The notes under the pieces are model-generated. The model had not been told where the DNA came from and did no database searches. It was given only the letters and a program-made list of their open reading frames with translations. A program made the position numbers and the translations under genes. From a virus, in IMG/VR virus record IMGVR_UViG_3300038441_001850, positions 1-30,355 of that record: a stretch of DNA of 30,355 nucleotides; one strand, given 5' to 3'. Shown here in pieces: positions 5,413 to 11,092 of the stretch (position 1 is the first letter of the stretch; each line of letters opens with the position of its first letter).

Positions 5413-5898
5413 ATGCCTGGAGTGGATGATCTGCTCGCCTTGGGCGAGGACTGCATCGACGGCGACACCCCCGAGCTAGCCCGGCGCTACCGGCTCGCGC
5501 TGGAGGCGGGGGCCGCGCTGCGTCAGCTCGTGGACGACCTGAGTGACGAGCTGGCCGCCCGGATGGAGGCGGACCAGGTGCGCGTGCCCGGCGTGGGGAT
5601 GCTGGAGCGCAAGCGCGAGAGGCGCAGCACCTGGCTCCACGAGCACTCGTCTGTCGAGTTCCGCAAGGCGGTCGGCGACACGGCGGTCAACCGCATCGCC
5701 CTCGACGTGGGGACCGGTGAACTCGACCCGGTGCGCCGGAACATCGGGCGCGCCGTGGTCGACCTGTTGTGGGAGTACGTGCCCTCGTTCTCGTCCGTGA
5801 AGGCGGCGGGCAAGCGCGACGGCATCGACGTGGACCAGTTCCGGACCACGAGCTACGTGGAACGGGTGGAGCTGAGCCTGGAAGGAGAGCCCGCATGA
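5413..5898 (+). CDS. Conserved-looking phage protein of unknown function
   Basis: A 161-residue acidic, mostly helical protein: GEDCIDGDTPELARRYRLAL opening, then LVDDLSDELAARMEADQVRV, GMLERKRERRSTW and VPSFSSVKAAGKRDGIDVD. The tone is like hypothetical proteins found next to recombination genes in actinophages, but I cannot name a family. It is the first gene of the operon, directly behind a promoter and an exact GAAAGGAACCCG ribosome-site element, and its stop overlaps the HNH start (ATGA). Context with the HNH and ERF genes suggests a part in DNA metabolism; that is inference. Confidence 0.65.
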   Translation: MPGVDDLLALGEDCIDGDTPELARRYRLALEAGAALRQLVDDLSDELAARMEADQVRVPGVGMLERKRERRSTWLHEHSSVEFRKAVGDTAVNRIALDVGTGELDPVRRNIGRAVVDLLWEYVPSFSSVKAAGKRDGIDVDQFRTTSYVERVELSLEGEPA

Positions 5899-6383
5899 CG
5901 AAGCACCTGACAGACCGTCTGGTGCGCTTCACCTCGTTCGCAGAGTTCAAGCGGTTGGCTTCCATCGAGACCGACGACCACGTGGTCTGGCCTCACGCTA
6001 AGGGCGGGCATCGCGACCGGCCCTACGGCCAGTTTCGCGAGGACGGGCAGCTGAAGCGCACCCATGTCGAGGCGCTCCGGCGGCGCGTGCCGCCCCCGTT
6101 CGTCGGGGCAGAGGCGCGCCACGGCCCTGGCTGCCCGACGCTGTGCCTGAACTACCGGCACCTGACGTGGGGCACGAGGGCGGAGAACGTCGCTGATATG
6201 CGCCGCGACGGGACGTGGCTCTACGGCGAACGCAACCCCCGGGCCCGCCTGTGGCAGGGCGCCGTCGATCGCATCCGCGTCGAGGCCCAGCAGGGTGAGC
6301 TACAACACGACATCGCCCTGCGATGGGGGGTGGCGCAACCAACCATCAGTGGGATCGTCGCCAGAAGGAAGTGGTCCCAATGA
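5895..6383 (+). CDS. HNH homing-type endonuclease with C-terminal HTH
   Basis: A 162-residue protein. The HNH core is RHGPGCPTLCLNYRHL (about 75-90) followed by TWGTRAENVADM, matching the usual 'H..C....C.N..HL..GT..EN' pattern with H76, N86 and H89 as likely active-site residues. After residue 110 comes a helix-turn-helix (AVDRIRVEAQQGEL, IALRWGVAQPTISGIV, RRKW), the DNA-binding module typical of free-standing phage homing endonucleases. It would nick or cut a target site and promote its own spread. It sits between the leading operon gene and ERF with 4-nt overlaps on both sides, so it is co-translated rather than sitting as an independent insertion. ATG 5895 has GGAGAG upstream. Confidence 0.8.
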   Translation: MTKHLTDRLVRFTSFAEFKRLASIETDDHVVWPHAKGGHRDRPYGQFREDGQLKRTHVEALRRRVPPPFVGAEARHGPGCPTLCLNYRHLTWGTRAENVADMRRDGTWLYGERNPRARLWQGAVDRIRVEAQQGELQHDIALRWGVAQPTISGIVARRKWSQ

Positions 6384-7105
6384 GCATCGAAGAGATCGGA
6401 TACATGAGCACCATGGAGCCGGAGGCCTTCAGGGCATCCGGACCCAATGTGCTCCTGGCCTTCGCCAAAGCGCTGAACGCGGTGGAGGACATAGCCAAGA
6501 CGCAGACTGCCGACACAGGGAAGTTCGTCTACAGGTTTGCTGATCTCGGAGCGGTGTTCGACGAGGTCAAGCGGGCCTGCCAGATGTTCGACCTCAGCGT
6601 GTTCCAGGTGCCCTCGCACGATGGGGACAAGCTGGCGGTGACCACTGTTCTCCTCCATGACTCTGGCGAGTGGCTGGAGTTCTCTCCGCTGGGGATGCGC
6701 CTTCCGAACGACGCGCAGGCAGTCGGGAGCGCCCTCACCTATTCGCGCCGATATGCCCTGCTGACGCTGTTCGGCGTGTGCCCCGAGGACGACGACGGGC
6801 GAGCGGCGACCCAGGCGGCGCGCGCGCCCGAGCAGAACCAGGGCTACCGTTCCCCGGCCGAGCAGATGGTCTACGCCGAGATCGCCATGCTCGACACCGA
6901 CACCCGCAAGCGGCTGGTCGATGACTTCAAGCGCTCGATGGGCTCAGGCATGAGCGATCTGCCGCCGAACAAGCACGGCGACGCGCTGACGTTCGTGCGG
7001 GGCTGGCTCGACCAGGAGCAGGAACGCCTGGAGGCGGCGCGGCTGTCGGCGGGCATCAAGGAGGACGCCAAGGACGAGGCGTCGCGGGCGGGGTACGACC
7101 ACTGA
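6380..7105 (+). CDS. erf: ERF-family single-strand annealing protein
   Basis: A 241-residue recombinase that would coat and anneal complementary single strands during phage recombination and repair. The ERF signature is clear: NVLLAFAKALNAVEDI, KFVYRFADLGAVFDEVKRAC, LAVTTVLLHDSGEWLEF, and the hallmark DAQAVGSALTYSRRYALLTL (about residues 110-130). The C-terminal third is acidic and helical, with a tail (KEDAKDEASRAGYDH) of the sort that binds SSB or other partners. ATG 6380 overlaps the HNH stop and has AAGGAAG upstream. No partner exonuclease or SSB is visible in the window, although both often sit near ERF. The family call is strong; the partners are unknown. Confidence 0.9.
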   Translation: MSIEEIGYMSTMEPEAFRASGPNVLLAFAKALNAVEDIAKTQTADTGKFVYRFADLGAVFDEVKRACQMFDLSVFQVPSHDGDKLAVTTVLLHDSGEWLEFSPLGMRLPNDAQAVGSALTYSRRYALLTLFGVCPEDDDGRAATQAARAPEQNQGYRSPAEQMVYAEIAMLDTDTRKRLVDDFKRSMGSGMSDLPPNKHGDALTFVRGWLDQEQERLEAARLSAGIKEDAKDEASRAGYDH

Positions 7106-7227
7106 TGGCCGAGCCGTCGCCCGCCATGAAGGCGCTGACCGTCGTCGTCGCCATCGTGGTGATCGGCTGCATCATGGCGTTGGTCGTCGCCCTCACCTGG
7201 CGCCTCGTGCAGGCGATCCTGCCGTGA
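7105..7227 (+). CDS. 40-residue single-span membrane protein
   Basis: It begins MAEPSPAMKALT and continues as one hydrophobic helix (about 10-31, VVVAIVVIGCIMALVVALTW), ending RLVQAILP. It overlaps the ERF stop (TGATG type) and its own stop overlaps the next GTG, so it is embedded in the operon. No family recognised. A membrane peptide among DNA-metabolism genes could be a host-takeover or superinfection-exclusion factor, but nothing in the sequence proves it. Confidence 0.6.
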   Translation: MAEPSPAMKALTVVVAIVVIGCIMALVVALTWRLVQAILP

Positions 7228-7550
7228 GCAACACCTACCGCTGGCACTGTCCGGCGGGGCACTACGAGCACGTCGCCATCGACGTCGGGACGGGTGTCCC
7301 AGCCCACCTACCCCGATGCCCCTACGTCCTTCCGGGCGGTCGGGTGTGCGCCCAGGAGCTGGCCGCCACCGTCACCTACGGAAAGGACGCGCTGCGATGC
7401 GGTTTCGAGTGGGGCCTGGAAGACCCCAACGAGGAGGACCGATTACTTGGGCACTCTCATCGCTGTCGGCTGCTGCCCACGGTTCATGGGCACCGGCATG
7501 TGTGTGGCTGTGCGGCCTATATCGACGTGGACGACGGGTGGCGGCCATGA
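7224..7550 (+). CDS. Cys/His-rich hypothetical protein (108 aa)
   Basis: Starts at a GTG overlapping the previous stop: MSNTYRWHCPAGHYEHVAID. Candidate metal ligands come in groups: WHCPAGH near the start, RCPYVLPGGRVC in the middle, then HSHRCRLLPTVHGHRHVCGC towards the end. It could bind one or two zinc ions. No known family is recognised. It lies between two very small genes in the same overlapped run. Confidence 0.6.
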   Translation: MSNTYRWHCPAGHYEHVAIDVGTGVPAHLPRCPYVLPGGRVCAQELAATVTYGKDALRCGFEWGLEDPNEEDRLLGHSHRCRLLPTVHGHRHVCGCAAYIDVDDGWRP

Positions 7551-7777
7551 GTTGCGACAAGGCCCACATCTGCGAGCTGTGCGGCGAGCCCGCCGACCTG
7601 AACATCAACGTCCGTTGGTTCTGCCGGGCTCACGCCCGCCAGGGCGCCATCCGCGAGGCACGGTTGGAGGCGTTCCTGAAAGGCGCCCCGCCCGAGACGA
7701 TTCAGGCGGCGGGGAGGTGGATGGCCGAAGCACTGGACGACTTGGAAGTCCTACGAGAGGAAGAAGGGAACCAATGA
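7547..7777 (+). CDS. Small CxxC zinc protein (76 aa)
   Basis: It reads MSCDKAHICELCGEPADLNI, then RWFCRAHARQGAIR and a charged helix rich in Glu and Leu (EALDDLEVLREEEGNQ). CELC plus FCRAH would make one zinc knuckle at the N-terminus, with the helix free to contact a partner. The ATG overlaps the previous stop, and its own stop overlaps the DUF4314-like gene. The function is unknown. Confidence 0.65.
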   Translation: MSCDKAHICELCGEPADLNINVRWFCRAHARQGAIREARLEAFLKGAPPETIQAAGRWMAEALDDLEVLREEEGNQ

Positions 7778-7977
7778 TCACTGACCTGTGGGACGACAGC
7801 GTGAAGGGGCGGCGCGTCCGCCTCGACGCCTGCACCGACCAGCACACGACCCTGCCGCCGGGCCTAGAGGGCACGGCCAACCACATCGACGCCCTGGGCA
7901 CGCTCCACGTGACGTGGGACAACGGCTCGACCCTCGGCCTCGTCGCCGACGCCGGGGACCGCTGGACGTGGCTATGA
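7774..7977 (+). CDS. DUF4314-like small beta protein (67 aa)
   Basis: A 67-residue protein of the DUF4314 type, common in phages and plasmids of Gram-positive bacteria with no known activity. The pattern is visible: GRRVRLDACTDQHTTLPPGL, then GTANHIDALGTLHVTWDNGS and LGLVADAGDRWTW. The family is predicted to form a small SH3-like beta barrel with G-V-x-x-I-D and H-V-x-W-D-N-G-S as core strands. ATG 7774 has GAAGGGAACC upstream, a relative of the repeated GAAAGGAACCCG element. The family name comes from memory of the motif. Confidence 0.7.
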   Translation: MITDLWDDSVKGRRVRLDACTDQHTTLPPGLEGTANHIDALGTLHVTWDNGSTLGLVADAGDRWTWL

Positions 7978-8030
7978 GCTACCCGACGCACAGACGTTAC
8001 GAGTGCGTGCTGAAGAAAGGAACCCGATGA
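7974..8030 (+). CDS. 18-residue overlapping mini-ORF
   Basis: MSYPTHRRYECVLKKGTR, with start overlapping the DUF4314-like stop and stop overlapping the next ATG. Its last codons contain the GAAAGGAACCCG element that serves the following gene. It may simply keep ribosomes moving across the junction. It could also be chance; its neatly linked overlaps are the only support. Confidence 0.35.
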   Translation: MSYPTHRRYECVLKKGTR

Positions 8031-8194
8031 CCACCGAGCGGTACCGGCCACCGGCGAGTCGGAACGAGACGCCGGTCACCGGCCCGCCCTACTACTCCAA
8101 CTGCCAGCGCCTGGTCATCCTCGACTTCCCTACGCCCGAAGAGGCCGAGGCGTGGGACAGGGCCGGGCAGCCGATCCACCTGGAGCCGTCGTGA
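8027..8194 (+). CDS. Small hypothetical protein (55 aa)
   Basis: It reads MTTERYRPPASRNETPVTGP, then LVILDFPTPEEAEAWDRAGQ. The N-terminal half is Pro/Arg-rich and probably disordered; the end suggests a short strand-helix. The start follows an exact GAAAGGAACCCG (8015-8026), giving good support for translation. The stop overlaps the next GTG. No family recognised. Confidence 0.6.
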   Translation: MTTERYRPPASRNETPVTGPPYYSNCQRLVILDFPTPEEAEAWDRAGQPIHLEPS

Positions 8195-8364
8195 CGTGCG
8201 ACGTGAGCCGCTGCGCCAGCGATGCCGTCGTGCTCGTGCAGTTCCGGCAGAGCCAGCGACCGACGCCCTATTGCAGATATCACGCCTTCCACCGCGGCGG
8301 TACGCCACGATGGAAGCAGGAGCACATCCGTCTCATTCAGAAGGTAGGAGGGGTCCCCACATGA
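8191..8364 (+). CDS. Small zinc-knuckle protein (57 aa)
   Basis: From GTG 8191 it reads MTCDVSRCASDAVVLVQFR, then TPYCRYHAFHRGGTPRWK. CDVSRC with CRYHAFH gives a classic four-ligand zinc site. The pattern 'C..C...AV..V.F......YC..H' occurs in many actinobacterial phage proteins of unknown role. It overlaps both neighbours by 4 nt. Confidence 0.6.
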   Translation: MTCDVSRCASDAVVLVQFRQSQRPTPYCRYHAFHRGGTPRWKQEHIRLIQKVGGVPT

Positions 8365-8651
8365 GCGAACTCGGCATCACCATCACCAGACCCCGTGGCT
8401 ACTCCAGCTACGAGGTGGCCCAGGAGGTCGGCATCACGTACCGCCAACTCGACCACTGGGTCCGGGTCGGCAGCATCGACATCGAGCGTGTGCGGCGCGT
8501 CGGGAGCGGTTGCCCGCGCCGCTGGACGGAGGAGGAGGTCGCGCGCCTGCGGACGATCGTGGCCCGCTACAACGAGGCGATGGCCATCGTCGAGGCATTC
8601 CGCTCCGGCGCGCTGTGGGCGAGCACCGCCCCGAAGGAGGTGGCCGCATGA
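8361..8651 (+). CDS. MerR-type helix-turn-helix protein
   Basis: A 96-residue DNA-binding protein. Residues 15-60 match a MerR/excisionase-type winged helix: SSYEVAQEVGITYRQLDHWV, then RRVGSGCPRRWTEEEVARLR. A C-terminal helix (VARYNEAMAIVEAFRSGAL) may dimerise it. There is no effector domain, so it is either a small transcription regulator or an excisionase (recombination directionality factor). No integrase is visible, which leaves regulator more likely on what can be seen. ATG 8361 has GTAGGAGGGG upstream and overlaps the previous stop. Confidence 0.7.
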   Translation: MSELGITITRPRGYSSYEVAQEVGITYRQLDHWVRVGSIDIERVRRVGSGCPRRWTEEEVARLRTIVARYNEAMAIVEAFRSGALWASTAPKEVAA

Positions 8652-8902
8652 GCGAGGAGCGCGAGCAGTTCATGGCCGTCGTCGGCATGGTCGATGTCGA
8701 GCTGCCGGGGATGCCCCCGGTGGAACGGGAGCCCGACGTCTACGACCACGCCCTGGCCGTGCTGATGCAGGCGCTGGCGACCGTCGAGGCCGCCATCGAG
8801 GAGAAGGTGGAGCTGCGGGCGCAGACCAATGCGGAGATCAAGATTCTCCGCGATGAGCACGACCGTCTGTCCCGCATGAGGCGCATTGCCGAGGGCAAGT
8901 AA
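8648..8902 (+). CDS. Small coiled-coil hypothetical protein (84 aa)
   Basis: After MSEEREQFMAVVGMVDVELP comes a long charged helix (LAVLMQALATVEAAIEEKVE, then IKILRDEHDRLSRMRRIAEG) with heptad-like hydrophobic spacing, so a coiled-coil dimer is likely. ATG 8648 has GAAGGAGGTGG upstream, a near-perfect ribosome site, and overlaps the MerR-like stop. It may partner that regulator, but only position supports the idea. Confidence 0.6.
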   Translation: MSEEREQFMAVVGMVDVELPGMPPVEREPDVYDHALAVLMQALATVEAAIEEKVELRAQTNAEIKILRDEHDRLSRMRRIAEGK

Positions 8903-9249
8903 TGCCGCCTCAGCGGCAGGCGGGAATCGACCTGCTCGCCGCCCTAGAGGAAGTCGAACGCCGAGTGGCCGACGCGGCCAACAAGCACCTACCCAGGAAC
9001 GAGCGCCACGCCGCCGCCATGTACCGGGAGCTGACGGTCATCCAGGAGGCAGCCCGGCAGTTGCAGGCATACGAGTGGGCCGACGCCGACGAGGTTGTCG
9101 TGCTCGCCTGCACGCAGCTGGCAGCCCAAGCCCGGGGGCTGTTGAAGAAGCTCACCCGCGCCGTGGCGCAGGTCGAGCCGAGAGAGACGAAGGATTCCGG
9201 TCCGGGCATGCCCGAGTTCATCGACCACGCACTAGGAGAGGAACGCTGA
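8902..9249 (+). CDS. Helical hypothetical protein (115 aa)
   Basis: It reads MPPQRQAGIDLLAALEEVER, then RHAAAMYRELTVIQEAARQL, and ends with an acidic tail (PGMPEFIDHALGEER). Almost entirely helical with Ala and charged residues; no transmembrane segment and no metal motif. Its ATG shares one base with the previous TAA, and its stop shares one base with the next ATG. I cannot name a family. Confidence 0.6.
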   Translation: MPPQRQAGIDLLAALEEVERRVADAANKHLPRNERHAAAMYRELTVIQEAARQLQAYEWADADEVVVLACTQLAAQARGLLKKLTRAVAQVEPRETKDSGPGMPEFIDHALGEER

Positions 9250-9845
9250 TGGACTTAGCCACGATCACCATCGAGCCCGACGAGGCGAAGGCGAGGTTGG
9301 CGGAGTACGAGAAGGTGCTGCGGGAGGACCGCAACGCCGAGGACGCGGCGATCGCCATGGGCTACCGGGCCGCCGCTCGGGGCCTGCCGGTGATCCAGCT
9401 GTCGAAGTGCATGGACCGGGGCGGGTGGTTCGACTACGGGCTGCCCAAGCTGGCCGTCGCCCGCGCTGACGTCTCGCAGGTGTGGGTCCACACCGGCGTG
9501 GGCCACAACGGCGAGCGCATCCAGCTCACGTTCAGCGACAACCAGCGCTTCGACAACCGGGGGGCGCTGGTCGGCGCCCACACCGTCCGCACCACCCAGG
9601 CGCCCCCGAGCTACATCCACGGCCAGCGGTGGCGGGGGTCGGCCATCGTCCCGATCGTGCCGCCTCGCCACCGACCGCGGCGCCCTCGGCTCTCGCGCTG
9701 CCACATCCTCTGGGAGGTCGAGGACTGGTCCGACGTCGTGCCGGTCGACCCGGCCCTGATCCGCCACATCCGAGGCGACCTGTGGGCGGTCTTAGCGACG
9801 TGGGAGCTGACCGAGCTAGAGCGCGCCGTCCTGGCCGCCCGGTGA
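9249..9845 (+). CDS. Hypothetical protein (198 aa)
   Basis: The largest unknown of the small-gene run. It has an N-terminal helix (EAKARLAEYEKVLREDRNAE), a mixed core (LPKLAVARADVSQVWVHTGV), a basic Pro-rich stretch (IVPPRHRPRRPRLSRCHILW) and a final helix (LWAVLATWELTELERAVLAA). Proteins with the HILWEVE and DPALIRHIRGDLWAVLATW segments seem familiar from actinobacterial mobile elements, but I know of no function. ATG 9249 has TAGGAGAGGAAC upstream, a relative of the repeated ribosome-site element. Confidence 0.65.
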   Translation: MDLATITIEPDEAKARLAEYEKVLREDRNAEDAAIAMGYRAAARGLPVIQLSKCMDRGGWFDYGLPKLAVARADVSQVWVHTGVGHNGERIQLTFSDNQRFDNRGALVGAHTVRTTQAPPSYIHGQRWRGSAIVPIVPPRHRPRRPRLSRCHILWEVEDWSDVVPVDPALIRHIRGDLWAVLATWELTELERAVLAAR

Positions 9846-10018
9846 GGCACGTCCCCACCGTCACGAGCGACGAAGACGGCAACATCTGGCTCGTGTGCTC
9901 GTGCGGCTTCACGGAGGTCCACGGCTTCAACCCGAACCTCGAATCGCTGTGGACCGCCTACCAGGGACACATGCGACGGGTGGCCGGGGGGCCCGCTATT
10001 GACGTCCATCGTCAATAG
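9842..10018 (+). CDS. Small CxCG protein (58 aa)
   Basis: From GTG 9842: MRHVPTVTSDEDGNIWLVCS, CGFTEVHGFNPNLESLW, ending AGGPAIDVHRQ. The 'D.DG.I.LVCSCGF' start resembles half of a small zinc ribbon, with later histidines as possible extra ligands. Its stop lies in the 3' arm of a perfect 10-bp inverted repeat (9995-10019). The function is unknown. Confidence 0.55.
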   Translation: MRHVPTVTSDEDGNIWLVCSCGFTEVHGFNPNLESLWTAYQGHMRRVAGGPAIDVHRQ

Positions 10019-10019
10019 C
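9995..10019. repeat. Perfect 10-bp inverted repeat at a gene junction
   Basis: GCTATTGACG (9995-10004), spacer TCCAT, CGTCAATAGC (10010-10019). It spans the stop codon of the CxCG protein and the possible TTG start of the next gene. It could be a protein-binding operator or an mRNA hairpin controlling the TTG start and the lysis genes downstream. Confidence 0.7.
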
Positions 10020-10190
10020 CCCGACCCGCTGGACCCGCGGTGGCCACGCCTCCTCGTGGCTGCCCGGGTCTGGCGGGCCACCGGGAACGAGCGGGCCATC
10101 GCCAACCTGCGGGCCGCTATCGACGCCTTCGACCCCGGCGTAGGCTCCGACCATGATGACCCTGGGGGAAATCGCCAGCGGCAACGCTGA
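9999..10190 (+). CDS. Possible small protein from a TTG start (63 aa)
   Basis: The frame reads MTSIVNSPDPLDPRWPRLLV, AARVWRATGNERAIANLRAA, IDAFDPGVGS, which looks like a real helical segment and fills an otherwise empty gap. The only long-enough start is TTG 9999, which lies in the 5' arm of the inverted repeat and has a G-rich run upstream. It overlaps the next gene by 38 nt. Either a hairpin-controlled gene or a chance frame; the protein-like middle is the main support. Confidence 0.4.
   Translation: MTSIVNSPDPLDPRWPRLLVAARVWRATGNERAIANLRAAIDAFDPGVGSDHDDPGGNRQRQR
10141..10152 (+). promoter_or_regulatory. TANNNT box with leaderless spacing before lysis genes
   Basis: TAGGCT (10141-10146) lies 6 nt before ATG 10153, the geometry of an actinobacterial leaderless promoter. 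The whole 15-mer TAGGCTCCGACCATG matches the one at 10916-10930 (TAGGGTCCGCCCGTG) at 12 of 15 positions. There is no good -35. Confidence 0.35.
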
Positions 10191-10389
10191 CACTGCGGAT
10201 GTCATGTTCCTGCTCGGAGCGATCGCCTTCGGACTGGCGATGCTCATTGCGTTGGTCCGAATCTTCACCCGCCCCCGAGTCCACGACCCGGCCGACCCTG
10301 GCCACCGGCCGATCACCCTGGCGCCGTGGGAGGCCGTGCTGGTCCCGCTGGGGCTCGGGCTGGTGGCGGTGGGGTGGCTCGTCCTGTGA
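10153..10389 (+). CDS. Two-helix membrane protein, holin candidate 1
   Basis: A 78-residue protein with helices at about 18-38 (VMFLLGAIAFGLAMLIALVR) and 58-78 (AVLVPLGLGLVAVGWLVL), joined by a charged loop (TRPRVHDPADPGHRP). Length and topology suit a class II holin, which would form the membrane lesion that frees the endolysin. It is the first of three consecutive small membrane proteins upstream of the amidase, so the true holin cannot be picked from sequence. ATG 10153 is followed directly by a second ATG. Confidence 0.55.
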   Translation: MMTLGEIASGNADTADVMFLLGAIAFGLAMLIALVRIFTRPRVHDPADPGHRPITLAPWEAVLVPLGLGLVAVGWLVL

Positions 10390-10400
10390 TCCACTAGCGG

Positions 10401-10670
10401 ATGCCCCCCGACCCGGGACAGCCCGGTCCCGCGGTCACGCCCGCCTGGTGGTACTTCACCCGCCAGGTGGTGATGTTCCTGCTGGGGGTGGCGCTCGTGA
10501 TCTTCTCGATGGTCGAGGACGACGCTCCCTTCCTCGTGGCCGGGCTCGTGATCTTCGGGATCATCCCGATCGAGCGCGTGCTCAACCACTTCCTTCGTGA
10601 CGACGTGTGTCCGCCAGAGCCACCGTTAGAGCCGCTGCCCGAGCCGCTTCCGACCCCGGTCGAGCAGTGA
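10401..10670 (+). CDS. Two-helix membrane protein, holin candidate 2
   Basis: An 89-residue protein: a Pro-rich start (MPPDPGQPGPAVTPAWW), helices at about 22-40 (QVVMFLLGVALVIFSMV) and 43-58 (FLVAGLVIFGIIPI), then a soluble Pro/Glu tail (PPEPPLEPLPEPLPTPVEQ). A charged or Pro-rich C-terminal tail is usual in holins and antiholins. No clear ribosome site precedes ATG 10401, only a weak AGCGG. Its stop overlaps the next GTG. Confidence 0.55.
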   Translation: MPPDPGQPGPAVTPAWWYFTRQVVMFLLGVALVIFSMVEDDAPFLVAGLVIFGIIPIERVLNHFLRDDVCPPEPPLEPLPEPLPTPVEQ

Positions 10671-10918
10671 TTCGCCTCATCCGCCGTCTGGCGCTGCCCA
10701 TCGCCATCACCAGCCTCGCCGTGAACATCGTCATCCTGGTGTCGTCGGTGGTGCTGTGGTGGCTCGCCATCGTCAACGGCTGGCTCGACTCGGTGACGTT
10801 CGTGTCCAACGTGTCGATGCTGGCGCTCGTCTTCGCCGGGGTGTCGGGCATCGCCGCCGCCGTGGCCGGGCTCCTGGCCCTGGTGCCGACCGACGACATC
10901 CTGCCCAAGCAGGACTAG
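10667..10918 (+). CDS. Two-helix membrane protein, holin candidate 3
   Basis: An 83-residue protein from GTG 10667: basic start (MIRLIRRLALP), helix 1 about 9-36 (AITSLAVNIVILVSSVVLWW), helix 2 about 52-74 (ALVFAGVSGIAAAVAGLLAL), then an acidic tail ending PTDDILPKQD. Basic start, two helices and a charged tail are the usual holin plan. It is translationally coupled to candidate 2, and the pair may be holin and antiholin; this is inference from context. Confidence 0.55.
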   Translation: MIRLIRRLALPIAITSLAVNIVILVSSVVLWWLAIVNGWLDSVTFVSNVSMLALVFAGVSGIAAAVAGLLALVPTDDILPKQD

Positions 10919-10927
10919 GGTCCGCCC
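10893..10927 (+). promoter_or_regulatory. Possible leaderless promoter before the small acidic gene
   Basis: ACGACA (10893-10898), 17-nt spacer, TAGGGT (10916-10921), then 6 nt to GTG 10928. The -35 matches at 4/6, and the -10 fits TANNNT. The first three bases of the -10 are also the stop codon of the upstream gene. It would give the endolysin genes their own promoter. Confidence 0.4.
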
Positions 10928-11092
10928 GTGGCTGAGAGACGGCGAAACCAGGAAGAGCTGGGCGACGACGAGGCCCTCTACGAGTTCTGGGCCTTCATTG
11001 AGCGGCGCCGGGCCAACGGGAGGCCCGACTACGACCTGGACGACGTAGCCCGCTTCCGCGAGGCGCTGGATGAGTTCGAGGCCCAACGATGA
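10928..11092 (+). CDS. Small charged protein before the endolysin (54 aa)
   Basis: From GTG 10928 it reads MAERRRNQEELGDDEALYEF, WAFIERRRANGRPDYDLDDV, ARFREALDEFEAQR. Highly charged, helical, no cysteines and no membrane span. Its stop overlaps the endolysin ATG as ATGA, so it is probably a coupled gene of the lysis operon. It could be a small chaperone or regulator; the family is unknown. Confidence 0.6.
   Translation: MAERRRNQEELGDDEALYEFWAFIERRRANGRPDYDLDDVARFREALDEFEAQR

Noticed and set aside
8361-8651. MerR-like protein as proof of a lysogenic phage (excisionase)
   Set aside because: No integrase, attachment site or repressor is visible in the window; the fold alone does not separate regulator from excisionase.
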